A stretch of 33,750 nucleotides of DNA from Phycisphaerae bacterium. Lineage in GTDB: Bacteria > Planctomycetota > Phycisphaerae > Sedimentisphaerales > Anaerobacaceae. This document shows positions 9,393 to 17,577 of this stretch, piece after piece. The first letter of the stretch is position 1; each line of letters starts with the position of its first letter. A program made the translations under genes and the position numbers. The DNA lies in assembly GCA_030615025.1 (NCBI GenBank), contig JAUXAB010000040.1:1-33750 (forward strand), given 5' to 3'. The notes under the pieces are model-generated. The model saw only the letters and a program-made list of their open reading frames with translations. It was not told the DNA's origin and ran no database searches.

Positions 9393-10838
9393 CTATTGGT
9401 GAATCTGAAAATCGTCTAAAAGTATCCTGTCGGTGTTTTTGCCCTGGAAGATGAGCTTGATGTTGTCGAGGACATCTGCCTCAAGGCTCGGTCCCTTCAT
9501 ACCCCAGCCGACGCGCGCCTCTATGGCCCGGAACTCGACATCCCTCCAGTGGTTCTTCCTGAGGCCCCTAATTCTATAACGACAGTTGTCTTTATGCTTC
9601 TTCGACCAGATTAAAACTGTCACTTCACGGGCATCACAGAGTGGTTTGAGCTTAAAGCGTATTGTCGTTGAGTCCTTGACGGGTGTGGAGTAGGCATCCC
9701 AGACCCATAGACCATTCGGACCAAATGCGTAGGCCTTCGAACCACCGACGCCGCCCCCGCTTACGCTGCCTCCCTTGAAGTTTCCGGGTCCGGCCTCGAA
9801 ACTTTGCGAGAAAACCACCTCGCCGGGCTCAGGCAAAAGCAATCCCGGCGTCAACAGCGCGCTCTTCGAAGGCGTTGCCTTTTTCTTGCCGCCTTTTGGT
9901 CTGCCGTAGACAGGCCCGATGTACTCAGTGGCGATGACGATATCGTCGAACCAAACCTCCATAACGCGGCTTTCTGGGTGAGGGTCCTTGTTGTGTCGGG
10001 CGGGCTGGTCGGTGTTGTAGAAGAGCAGCCAAAAACTGTTGACCTTGAGCTTGTCGGTCGTACGCCAACGGAAGCCATCGAATTTTCCGTACAGCTTTCC
10101 ATCGACCCAGAAGGTCTGCTCGCCGTCTGCCTTGTCAGGGCTGGAATTGGCCTTGAGCATCACCTCGACGCAGTACCAGCGGCCCGGCTGGATCTGCTCC
10201 TCTTTGCCAATAAAGACGGAGCCCCACCTGGTTTTCATTTCGTGCCAGTAGGTGTAGAAGTTCCAGACGCCGGGTGGAGGGAATTTGCCCCATCGACCCG
10301 TCGGCTCGATTCCGGTTGAGAACTTGGCGTCGCCGGGCGGCGTCTCGCCGGCACCTCCCTTGGGCCACGGTGTCGGCGTACGGTCCGCTACAAGGTGCAC
10401 GAAGTGATGGATGTAACCGATCTTCTCGTGGAACTTGACATAGAAGCGGGCGTACATAGTGTCGACACCCCTGGTGTGGGTGAAGAGGTGGCCATTTTTC
10501 GATATGTGAATCGACTGGTTACCCGGCGAGCCGGCGTGGAGACAATCGGAAAGTTTGAAGTTTTGCTTCTTTGAGATGCTGCCCCAGCGTGCCCCGATAT
10601 CTTCTGTTGTACCTGTCTCGAAATCGTCGACGAAAAGGACCCGTGGGTCGCGTTCGATACCTTCATCGCCGGGATAGAGCGAGGCAAGGCCTCTATTTGT
10701 TGCCTTCGATGCCTTTGGTGGAATCACATTCTTGGCCTGGATTTTGCCAGGGTAAAGATATAAGCTCGCTTGAGTTATAAAAACCATACAGGCGACAAAT
10801 ATAAGCTCAGAACGTTTTGAAGAAGTTTTGTCTATCAT
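9393..10838 (-). CDS. Secreted two-domain jelly-roll protein, possible polysaccharide lyase or binding protein
   Basis: This 481-residue protein has an N-terminal hydrophobic signal-like segment (about 12-30). The first domain (about 65-315) opens VLFVDDFETG, contains a YWHEM segment and ends WFDDIVIATEYIGPVYG, features of concanavalin-A-like (LamG/polysaccharide lyase) beta sandwiches. The second domain (about 340-481) begins FSQSFEAGPGNF and ends ILLDDFQIH, a second carbohydrate-binding-type sandwich. I cannot identify catalytic residues, so lyase versus binding role is open. The ATG overlaps the upstream esterase stop codon (ATGA), so translation is probably coupled. It ends the three-gene secreted cluster. 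Confidence 0.75.
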   Translation of the reverse strand: MIDKTSSKRSELIFVACMVFITQASLYLYPGKIQAKNVIPPKASKATNRGLASLYPGDEGIERDPRVLFVDDFETGTTEDIGARWGSISKKQNFKLSDCLHAGSPGNQSIHISKNGHLFTHTRGVDTMYARFYVKFHEKIGYIHHFVHLVADRTPTPWPKGGAGETPPGDAKFSTGIEPTGRWGKFPPPGVWNFYTYWHEMKTRWGSVFIGKEEQIQPGRWYCVEVMLKANSSPDKADGEQTFWVDGKLYGKFDGFRWRTTDKLKVNSFWLLFYNTDQPARHNKDPHPESRVMEVWFDDIVIATEYIGPVYGRPKGGKKKATPSKSALLTPGLLLPEPGEVVFSQSFEAGPGNFKGGSVSGGGVGGSKAYAFGPNGLWVWDAYSTPVKDSTTIRFKLKPLCDAREVTVLIWSKKHKDNCRYRIRGLRKNHWRDVEFRAIEARVGWGMKGPSLEADVLDNIKLIFQGKNTDRILLDDFQIHQ

Positions 10839-12517
10839 TTTTTACCTTTCAGGTATTTGTCAAAGAAGTCGTCTACCATCCTGTCGACCTCCGGGCTATT
10901 AAATCTTCCGTGCCCGGCCCCTTTGACAGTATGGAACTTGACCTGCACGCCTGCCTTCTTCAGAGCCTCGTAGAGAAGCTGACTCTGGTTATGTGGAACG
11001 CTTTGGTCCTTGTCGCCGTGCACAATCAAAAACGGCGGGTCGTCCTTGGTTACATAGGTAATAGGATTTGCACGTTGGGCCGCCTTTTTGTTCTCCTGAA
11101 TCGGGCCGCCGATTAGCTTCGACTCGGGCGAATTAGGAGCGTCGTGTCGAATCTTACTTGGAAAGCGGCTTATCTTGGTAAAGTCCGTTGGACCAAAGTA
11201 GTCACAAACCGCCTGCACGCGGCTCGAAACATTTAGGTTCCGGCCTTTGTCAAACTCTTTCACCTCGCCTGTTGTGCCGAGTAAGGCCACAAGGTGCCCG
11301 CCTGCAGACGAGCCCCATACTCCAATACGTTTGGGGTCCAGTCCGTACCGGTTCGAGCTCGCGCGCAGCCAGCGAACAGCGGCTTTGCAGTCCTCAATCT
11401 GCGCCGGAAAAATCGCGTGCTGGCTAAGCCGGTAGTTGATACTTGCGACGGCGTAACCTTTACGCAGGAACCGGGTGGCCGGGCAGTTTTTCTTGCTGCC
11501 GGCCCGCCACGCGCCGCCATGTACCCAGATAATCAACGGCAGTCTGTCCGAAGTCCGGCCTTCTCTGCCGGCCTGCTTCGGCAGATATAAATCGAGCTTG
11601 TTGCGTTCGTGGCCGCCGGGGACGTACTCTAAATCCCGCAGAACACGAACACCGGGAATCGAACGCTTTGACGCTCTTAGCTGAACCGGTGGGGCCTTTT
11701 CCTCTTTACTCCAGGCGGGAACCTCCAAACCGTCGTACTTTAGAAGTGTTTCAAACCACTTCTGCGCCATCAGCTCAGAACCGACAGCATTGGGATGCAC
11801 AAGGTCTTTTGCAAAGGCCCGCGGGTATAGCTTCTTTGTTGGTGTCCATACGTCGGGCCCGCGTTCTACACTCCGGATGTTACGACGCATAAGTTCATCC
11901 AGTGCGTAGCGCTCATTGCCAATCTGCGGCTCCATCGGGTGCTTATAAATGTGCATCGCAACGAATACAAGGTCGGCACCATCTTTCCTTAGAAGCCTTA
12001 CGTACTTTTCCAAAGCGTCAGCTCCTTTTTGGATGCGTTCCTTGTCGTCAGCATTTCGGATACCCTCCTGACGCTGGTCGAACACCCATTGCAGCGACTG
12101 CTGCGCAAGCAAGATGACCGGTGTCTCTTCAGAGTTCTGGAGCGTCGGTCTTAGCACATTAAGCCAGGGTCGCAGAGGCTCGCCAGTATTTGTGTTGAGC
12201 CACTTAGCTATAGGGGTGCCGCCTTTGGTGGCCTGCTTGACCTTTAACAGGCGTTTGCCGTTGGAGTACCGGTCCAGTTTGCGCTGGAGTATCCGCGGCC
12301 ATTGAAAAGATGTGGAATAGCCATTTACGACAATGACCTTGGGCTTGCCATCAAAAATCTGAATCTTCTTACCACCGGCTTTGCCCTGACCGTGGCCTGC
12401 TGCGAGCCCCGTTAGGGGTAAGCCGTCGACTTCTAACGGGGCGAGGATACATATAACGGCGAAAAAAATAGCTGATTTCTTGAGTCTGTGGGATATACTG
12501 CGAATTTCTTCAGCCAT
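10835..12517 (-). CDS. Secreted bifunctional esterase: SGNH-like domain plus BD-FAE-type alpha/beta hydrolase
   Basis: The 560-residue protein starts with a signal-like segment (about 14-33). Residues 60-262 resemble an SGNH hydrolase: a GYSTS block at 66-70 where GDS is usual, and a terminal DLVHPN motif at 238-243 supplying the Asp/His. Residues 295-560 are an alpha/beta hydrolase with the oxyanion HGGAW at 333-337, nucleophile elbow GSSAG (Ser404), an Asp in HGDKD (502 or 504) and His536. This half matches the BD-FAE/acetyl-xylan and feruloyl esterase families, suggesting removal of ester decorations from plant polysaccharide. The ATG has AGGAGG eight bases upstream. A palindrome is embedded just after the signal segment. 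The SGNH half may be inactive because its GDS block is degenerate. Confidence 0.85.
   Translation of the reverse strand: MAEEIRSISHRLKKSAIFFAVICILAPLEVDGLPLTGLAAGHGQGKAGGKKIQIFDGKPKVIVVNGYSTSFQWPRILQRKLDRYSNGKRLLKVKQATKGGTPIAKWLNTNTGEPLRPWLNVLRPTLQNSEETPVILLAQQSLQWVFDQRQEGIRNADDKERIQKGADALEKYVRLLRKDGADLVFVAMHIYKHPMEPQIGNERYALDELMRRNIRSVERGPDVWTPTKKLYPRAFAKDLVHPNAVGSELMAQKWFETLLKYDGLEVPAWSKEEKAPPVQLRASKRSIPGVRVLRDLEYVPGGHERNKLDLYLPKQAGREGRTSDRLPLIIWVHGGAWRAGSKKNCPATRFLRKGYAVASINYRLSQHAIFPAQIEDCKAAVRWLRASSNRYGLDPKRIGVWGSSAGGHLVALLGTTGEVKEFDKGRNLNVSSRVQAVCDYFGPTDFTKISRFPSKIRHDAPNSPESKLIGGPIQENKKAAQRANPITYVTKDDPPFLIVHGDKDQSVPHNQSQLLYEALKKAGVQVKFHTVKGAGHGRFNSPEVDRMVDDFFDKYLKGKK
12406..12442. repeat. 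Palindrome inside the esterase N-terminal coding region
   Basis: Arms GCCCCGTTAG and CTAACGGGGC flank a 17-base centre. In the gene frame it encodes the APLEVDGLPLTGL linker after the signal segment. The arm CCCCGTTAGAA is shared with the palindrome at 14748-14808 in the next gene. Confidence 0.7.
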
Positions 12518-12554
12518 ATTCGTTTCCTCCTAATTTGGCCGGACTTTATCTTTT

Positions 12555-12583
12555 TTTATATTCGTAATGACATGTAATTACAA
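12555..12583 (-). promoter_or_regulatory. Predicted promoter of the esterase gene with palindromic spacer
   Basis: On the minus strand TTGTAA (12583-12578), a 17-base spacer and TATAAA (12560-12555) form a sigma-70-type promoter, leading to the AGGAGG and ATG at 12517. The spacer is almost entirely an 18-bp near-palindrome (12564-12581), GTAATGACATGTAATTAC, a plausible operator. Confidence 0.5.
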
Positions 12584-12640
12584 GTATAAAAACTGCGGTA
12601 TTTTGAGGGGTTATAGAGATATTTTTAAATCATAGCGTTT

Positions 12641-14920
12641 CTACCCCCGACAGGTCGGGAGTCCGGTTGGGAAGCTAAGTTTATCTAAAGGGTTGGTTCC
12701 CCGTTTCTTTTCTTCTTCATCGCTCCACCCATCGTTGTCATCATCGAGATCAGCGTTGTCACCAATGCCATCGCCGTCGGTGTCTCGCCATTCTTTTGGA
12801 TTCAGCGGAAAGACGTCCCAGGGAACAGACTTTGCCCTGTCCACGCCGTCACCATCCAGGTCTAATTCCTCACAATCGGGGATGCCGTTTTTGTTCCGGT
12901 CATCGGCAACGCCGTTGCCGTCATCATCGGCATCAAGGTTATCGCCAATCCAATCTGTATCTTTATCCAGCCACTCTTCCGGCTCCAGGGGGAAAGCATC
13001 CTTTTTGTCGGGGACACCATCTTCATCATCGTCCGGGTCGAGGTGATTAGGTCTGCCGTCTTTGTCAATATCGGGCGGTCCGTCCGGCGTGATAAGAAGC
13101 GCAAGGTCGACAGTGAATTCGGGGGCTTCAAAGGTGCCCGGCCCTGCTGATGCGTCAAAGCTTCCAAGAATCGCAGCGTTCTCCGGCGAGTACCAATATC
13201 CTTTCGCATTTTTAGGCACATCGAGAGTAACTTTCACACCTTTAACCGGTTTCGTATGGTCGCTGAAGTGATGCAGGTAAACGCCGGCACGTTCTTTCGA
13301 GGCCAGACCGTAAGCGCGAACGGCACGCGGATGCGAGACTTTCACAGGAATCATGCGAATATCCTTGTCGAGGCGATATGCGAAATCCTGCATTGCTCTT
13401 ACGTATTCGCGCTCTTTGGGGCCGAGCCAAATGTTCATGAAGTGGCCGTCTCTGGCGTAGCTTGTGTTCCAGAAGATGAAAGCAATTTCGTTAAAAAAGG
13501 CTGTCCAGTTTCGGATACGCATCCGTAGGGCCGAGCGGTTGTCCCATACTCCCCCGACTCCGAGCGGACGATTTCGCCTGTCCACGTGATTGCCCTGCTC
13601 GCCGACGACAACGGGCTTATTGTATTTCTTCCAATTTCTTGCTCTTGAAACGGTAACCGCATCGGATTCAAGCTCATTCTCCCGTTGATACCAATGTGGG
13701 GCGTTGATTTCGATACCAGGCAGCTTCGGCCGTTCCCAGCTCGTAGTGATGGGATGATGGTATGGGTCGATAGACTTCAGATATGGCATCATGATTTCAT
13801 ACCAGTGGTCATCCGCCTTTTGTTCGTTAAGAAATTCCCAGAAATCCACGTAGGCCCCCCATCGGTCAACGCTGTACTTTATGAACCTTTTCACTTTCGA
13901 CATAGCTGTTTCGTTATACGGGTCGTCGTTGAAGACCTTTCCGAAACCGAAAATTCCATAGAAAATACGGAAGCCGTACTTGCGGGCAAGGCAAAGCAGC
14001 TCATCCGTCATAATGCTTTCCTGGACGAGATAGTGGTCCAGGTCGCGATAGAGCCGGTAGGAACAATTCTGTTGCGAGAAGCGATACAGGTTAAATCCGC
14101 ACCATGAGAAATGCCGGAAGTAAACGTCGGCATTCTGCGGGTTGGTCGATGGCCCGCGCACGAACATCGGCCCAGGCGGCAACGGTGGCGGGTCTTTCAG
14201 GTCCGTGCGGAAAGGCCCCTCCATCGAGCACTGGTCCAGGACCGAGCCGGTGCCTGAATTATCGCCCCAGCAGTCCTGAAGCCCAATGGGGAAATATGGA
14301 CTTCCATCATCAAACACGAATCGAAAAGGATTCGCCGGATGGCGGCGGACAAATCCTCTGTCAGGTCTTCGTCCTTTCACGCAGAGAAAGCTACCTTTGC
14401 CGGATGTTTTTTGCCCTTTTACATTTGCAAAAAAGAAGCTGTATTTCCATTTGCCGAGCTCTGAGGGGACGAATCGAGCCTTCCACAAATCCTGTTTGTC
14501 GAAGTCGTAAGTTACCTGCTGCCGTTGCCCTCTGTCGGTCTGGAGCTTCCGTGTGTGGATTATTGCTCCTGACGAGGACCCATAATGGAATCCGCCAACT
14601 CGGACCTGTTTTTTCGAGGGAGAAGTAAAGATAACCTCTATAGTGACGTCAAAGAAAGGGTTCTCGTATTTGTTTTCGTGTTTGAAAGTAAGCTCAAACA
14701 CTTCGTACCTCGGCACAGCACTTGTGTTCTGAGAGTGCTTTACGTCAACCCCGTTAGAAATCTCCCCTTTGGTAGGATTTTCGGAGTCTGTAAAATTTCT
14801 AACGGGGTCAAGAAGAGAGTCGCCTAAACTCCGATTCTCACCCTTTTGAGCGCAATAGCAACGAGGACAAATCAGGGCCAGAAGGATCAGATCAAAGTAC
14901 AGGGACTTTTTTCGCACCAT
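12641..14920 (-). CDS. Secreted glycoside hydrolase (DUF5060 / DUF4038-like) with C-terminal thrombospondin type 3 repeats
   Basis: The 759-residue product has a signal peptide (about 5-23), a low-complexity linker, a DUF5060-type beta domain (about 70-185), then a (beta/alpha)8-like catalytic region (about 195-500). Candidate catalytic acids are Glu366 in WEFLNEQ and Glu441 in VVVGEQGNH, the acid/base and nucleophile pattern of clan GH-A. After a C-terminal beta domain, residues about 618-745 are Asp-rich DxDGDG-type Ca-binding repeats, as in many secreted marine and planctomycete enzymes. The ATG has AGGAG eight bases upstream. Palindromic elements are embedded in both the N-terminal linker and the last codons. 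Substrate is unknown. It is the first gene of the minus-strand cluster. Confidence 0.82.
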   Translation of the reverse strand: MVRKKSLYFDLILLALICPRCYCAQKGENRSLGDSLLDPVRNFTDSENPTKGEISNGVDVKHSQNTSAVPRYEVFELTFKHENKYENPFFDVTIEVIFTSPSKKQVRVGGFHYGSSSGAIIHTRKLQTDRGQRQQVTYDFDKQDLWKARFVPSELGKWKYSFFFANVKGQKTSGKGSFLCVKGRRPDRGFVRRHPANPFRFVFDDGSPYFPIGLQDCWGDNSGTGSVLDQCSMEGPFRTDLKDPPPLPPGPMFVRGPSTNPQNADVYFRHFSWCGFNLYRFSQQNCSYRLYRDLDHYLVQESIMTDELLCLARKYGFRIFYGIFGFGKVFNDDPYNETAMSKVKRFIKYSVDRWGAYVDFWEFLNEQKADDHWYEIMMPYLKSIDPYHHPITTSWERPKLPGIEINAPHWYQRENELESDAVTVSRARNWKKYNKPVVVGEQGNHVDRRNRPLGVGGVWDNRSALRMRIRNWTAFFNEIAFIFWNTSYARDGHFMNIWLGPKEREYVRAMQDFAYRLDKDIRMIPVKVSHPRAVRAYGLASKERAGVYLHHFSDHTKPVKGVKVTLDVPKNAKGYWYSPENAAILGSFDASAGPGTFEAPEFTVDLALLITPDGPPDIDKDGRPNHLDPDDDEDGVPDKKDAFPLEPEEWLDKDTDWIGDNLDADDDGNGVADDRNKNGIPDCEELDLDGDGVDRAKSVPWDVFPLNPKEWRDTDGDGIGDNADLDDDNDGWSDEEEKKRGTNPLDKLSFPTGLPTCRG
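12644..12660. repeat. Palindrome forming the last codons of the glycoside hydrolase
   Basis: CCCGACAGGTCGGG is a perfect 6-bp stem with a two-base loop, placed immediately before the TAG stop and encoding the final residues LPTCRG. It could work as a weak terminator hairpin in the mRNA, but no U-run follows. Confidence 0.55.
14748..14808. repeat. 61-bp palindrome inside the glycoside hydrolase N-terminal coding region
   Basis: Arms ACCCCGTTAGAAAT and ATTTCTAACGGGGT (14 bp, perfect) flank a 33-base centre. In frame it encodes DPVRNFTDSENPTKGEISNG, the linker between signal peptide and first domain. Peptides of the form PVRN...ISNG recur in predicted proteins of diverse environmental bacteria as translated palindromic elements; this is from memory. 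Confidence 0.8.
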
Positions 14921-14950
14921 TGTTTTGTCTCCTCACTGAATTACTCAAGA

Positions 14951-15022
14951 GCTGGTAGCTGGTAACTGGTAACTGGTATATTCGAATAACCAATTACCAA
15001 TAACCAATTACCAATAACCAGG
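14951..15022. repeat. 7-bp micro-tandem inverted repeat in the divergent spacer
   Basis: The left half is built from GGTAACT-like units, the right half from ACCAATA/ACCAATT units, on either side of the palindromic centre TATTCGAATA. The two halves are imperfect reverse complements. It lies between the divergent glycoside hydrolase and CE15-like genes. Confidence 0.7.
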
Positions 15023-15047
15023 CAAGAGGTTTTTGCAATTTTTTAGG

Positions 15048-15104
15048 TTTTAGACGGGATTTACAAGATTTTCTCTTGTTTTATCCTGTTAATCCCGTCT
15101 AAAA
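15048..15104. repeat. Inverted repeat upstream of the CE15-like gene
   Basis: Perfect 14-bp arms TTTTAGACGGGATT (15048-15061) and AATCCCGTCTAAAA (15091-15104) flank a 29-base centre that contains further ATCCTGTTAATCC-like repetition. It ends 68 bases before the CE15-like start codon. No convincing promoter could be fixed in this spacer. Confidence 0.8.
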
Positions 15105-15171
15105 TCACCCCTAATAATGTCAAATGGCAAATGCCGGTTAAATTTTTCACCAGTTGTATGGAGGAATAATT

Positions 15172-16395
15172 ATGATTGGACAGTTCTGTGAGCGAATAAT
15201 GAATCAGATGGAAGGCGTTTTCTTGGTACTGCCTTTGCTGGGAATGATTGCCTGCACCAGTGCTAATCTGCCCGGAGTTGTCGATATGCCCACTGTGGAT
15301 AAGCTGCCTGATGTCAAGAAACTACCCGACCCATTTCTGATGAATAATGGAAGGCGTGTCAAATCCAGGGCGGATTGGGCTAAACGCCGTGAAGAAATTA
15401 AGGCGATGATTCTGTACTATCAGTACGGTCACATGCCGCCGGCACCAAAAAATATTACTGCGAAAGAATTGTCATCTGAAACAGTTTATGATGGCAGTGC
15501 CACAAAAAAACACATTCTTCTTTCCATGGGACCCGGTAAAAAGGTGGAAGTCAATGTCGGTATAATCATTCCGAAAGGCAAGGGTTCCTTTCCGGTCATT
15601 TTGAAGAATGACAGCCGTATTTTTAATGTACCCATTGCTGAGGAGGTCGTCAAGCGTGGCTATATTGTTGCCGATTATGCCCGCACCGATCTGGATCCGG
15701 ATCGGAAAAACACTGTCGGACCGGCCCAGGCAGCTTACCCGGATTACGACTGGGCGACGCTGGCGGTGTGGGCGTGGGGAGGTATGCGCGTCATAGATTA
15801 CCTGGTGACTTTAGATGTGGTCGACAAGGATAAAATAGTTTTTACCGGCCATTCGCGTGGTGGCAAGACGGCGCTGCTGGCAGGGGCCCTTGATAAGAGG
15901 ATTGCTCTGGTTGCGCCAAACGGCTCCGGCTGCGGGGGGGCGGGCTGTTACCGGTTTGAGGGTGAAAATGCCGAGTCATTGGAACAGATAACGAACCCGA
16001 GAAGATTTGCATATTGGTTTCATCCACGTTTTAGAGATTTCGCTGATAAAGAGACCAGGCTTCCATTCGACCAGCATTTTCTAAAAGCGCTGGTTGCTCC
16101 ACGAGCACTGATTTCTGTTGATGCACTTGGCGACCTGTGGGCCAATCCTTACGGTACTCAGCAATCCCACCGCGGGGCACAGCCGGTATTCGACTTTTTA
16201 GGTGCCGGTGACAAACTTGGTATCTATTTCCGTACAGGTGGCCATGCTCAAAGTAAAGACGATTGGCGCACATTAGTTGATTTTGCCGACAAAGTCTTTT
16301 TCGGAAAAACACCTGCCAGCGGTAAACGTTTTGACAAGTTACCTTTCCCCAATGCTCCCAAGCCTTTTTCCTGGTCGGCGCCCAAAGGTAAATAA
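15172..16395 (+). CDS. CE15-like glucuronoyl esterase (secreted)
   Basis: CE15 enzymes cleave the ester between 4-O-methyl-glucuronic acid side chains of xylan and lignin alcohols. From ATG 15172 the protein is 407 residues; this start is preferred over the in-frame ATG at 15154 because GGAGGA lies six bases upstream. An N-terminal hydrophobic segment (about 10-28) has a Cys soon after (ACTSAN), so a signal peptide or lipoprotein signal is likely. The nucleophile elbow is GHSRGGK with Ser228, the family NGSGCGGAGC and YWFHPRF blocks follow, then LPFDQHFLKALVAPR, and the catalytic His358 in RTGGHAQ. It heads the plus-strand cluster and diverges from the glycoside hydrolase. An acetyl-xylan-type specificity cannot be excluded. 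Confidence 0.87.
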   Translation: MIGQFCERIMNQMEGVFLVLPLLGMIACTSANLPGVVDMPTVDKLPDVKKLPDPFLMNNGRRVKSRADWAKRREEIKAMILYYQYGHMPPAPKNITAKELSSETVYDGSATKKHILLSMGPGKKVEVNVGIIIPKGKGSFPVILKNDSRIFNVPIAEEVVKRGYIVADYARTDLDPDRKNTVGPAQAAYPDYDWATLAVWAWGGMRVIDYLVTLDVVDKDKIVFTGHSRGGKTALLAGALDKRIALVAPNGSGCGGAGCYRFEGENAESLEQITNPRRFAYWFHPRFRDFADKETRLPFDQHFLKALVAPRALISVDALGDLWANPYGTQQSHRGAQPVFDFLGAGDKLGIYFRTGGHAQSKDDWRTLVDFADKVFFGKTPASGKRFDKLPFPNAPKPFSWSAPKGK

Positions 16396-16461
16396 GGTGT
16401 CAAGAATAACTGGATTTGATATTAGGAGTAGGGCATTCTGCAGCAAGGAGGCCAATAAGTT

Positions 16462-17562
16462 ATGTCAAATAAAGGTAAGGTTAAAGTTGGTATCATTGGC
16501 TCACAATTTGAGGCGGATATTCACGCTGAATCTTTCCGGATTATGCCTGATGAAGCAGAGGTTGTTGCCGTTGCCTCACCCACGCCGGGTAATGCCGAGA
16601 AACTGGCAAAGAAATATGAAATTCGGCGAGTCTTTACAGACTATAAGCAAATGCTGGCCGAAAATGACATAGAGATGGTCACAATTGCGGCGCCGAACTC
16701 CCTGCACGCGCAAATGACTGTCGACATCGCTACCGCGGGCAAGCATGTGGTCTGTGAAAAACCGTTGTGTATGACGCTGGAGGAAGCGGACCTGATGATT
16801 GAGACTTGCAAACAAAAAGGCGTGCTGCTGATGTATGCCGAGGAATTGTTCTTTACGCCGAAGTATGTTAAGGCCAAGGAGATGGCCGAGCAGGGTGCCT
16901 TCGGCAAGATATATATGGTCAAACAAAGTGAGAAGCATTTTGGGCCGCACGCGCCGTGGTTCTGGAATGTTGAGCGCTCAGGTGGCGGCGTATTTATGGA
17001 TATGGGCTGTCATGGCATTGCTTTTTGTTACTGGTTTCTGGGCCGACCCAATATTAAAAATGTGTACTGTCAAATGGCTACACATGTGCATGCTGATAAG
17101 ACCAAAGGCGAGGACAACTCTATTTGTATCATCGAGTTTGCCAACGGGGCTGTAGGGTTAATTGAGGACAGCTGGGCCCGACGTGGCGGTATGGAGGACC
17201 GGATTGAGGTTTACGGTGAAGGCGGTGTCACTTATGCGGACCTGCATATGGGCAATGCACTGCCTACATATAGTGAATATGGTTATGGTTATGCGGTGGA
17301 AAAAGCCCCCACAACCAAAGGATGGACATGGCCTGTTTTCGAGGAGCTGTGGAATTACGGCTTTCCGCAGGAGATGTATCATTTTGCCCGCTGCGTACGC
17401 GGCAAGGAAGAACCACAGGCTACCGGAGAAGACGGCCGGGTTGTTCAGGAAGTGCTCTACGCCGGATACCAATCAGCAGGAAAAGGTCATAAAATTGAAT
17501 TACCCTTTCAGCCAAAGGGAATAAAAAAACCCATCGACCTATGGTTAAACGCAAAAGCGTAG
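16462..17562 (+). CDS. Gfo/Idh/MocA-family NAD(P)-dependent oxidoreductase
   Basis: Family members oxidise or reduce sugars, inositols and uronic-acid derivatives. The 366-residue protein has no signal peptide, so it is cytoplasmic. The Rossmann start is KVGIIGSQFEADIHAES (about 8-24), the family CEKPL motif with the catalytic Lys is near residue 97, and the C-terminal domain shows SGGGVFMDMGCHGI near 175-188, where the conserved Asp and His sit. An AGGAGG sequence lies ten bases before the ATG. It follows the CE15-like gene by 66 bases and the next start is 15 bases after its stop, so it is probably co-transcribed and acts on a sugar released by the secreted enzymes. The exact substrate is unknown. 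Confidence 0.93.
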   Translation: MSNKGKVKVGIIGSQFEADIHAESFRIMPDEAEVVAVASPTPGNAEKLAKKYEIRRVFTDYKQMLAENDIEMVTIAAPNSLHAQMTVDIATAGKHVVCEKPLCMTLEEADLMIETCKQKGVLLMYAEELFFTPKYVKAKEMAEQGAFGKIYMVKQSEKHFGPHAPWFWNVERSGGGVFMDMGCHGIAFCYWFLGRPNIKNVYCQMATHVHADKTKGEDNSICIIEFANGAVGLIEDSWARRGGMEDRIEVYGEGGVTYADLHMGNALPTYSEYGYGYAVEKAPTTKGWTWPVFEELWNYGFPQEMYHFARCVRGKEEPQATGEDGRVVQEVLYAGYQSAGKGHKIELPFQPKGIKKPIDLWLNAKA

Positions 17563-17577
17563 AGGAGAAGTGTTACT

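Noticed and set aside
12693-13046. 117-codon Ser/Pro-rich plus-strand frame
   Set aside because: It is the antisense shadow of the Asp-rich Ca-binding repeats of the glycoside hydrolase.
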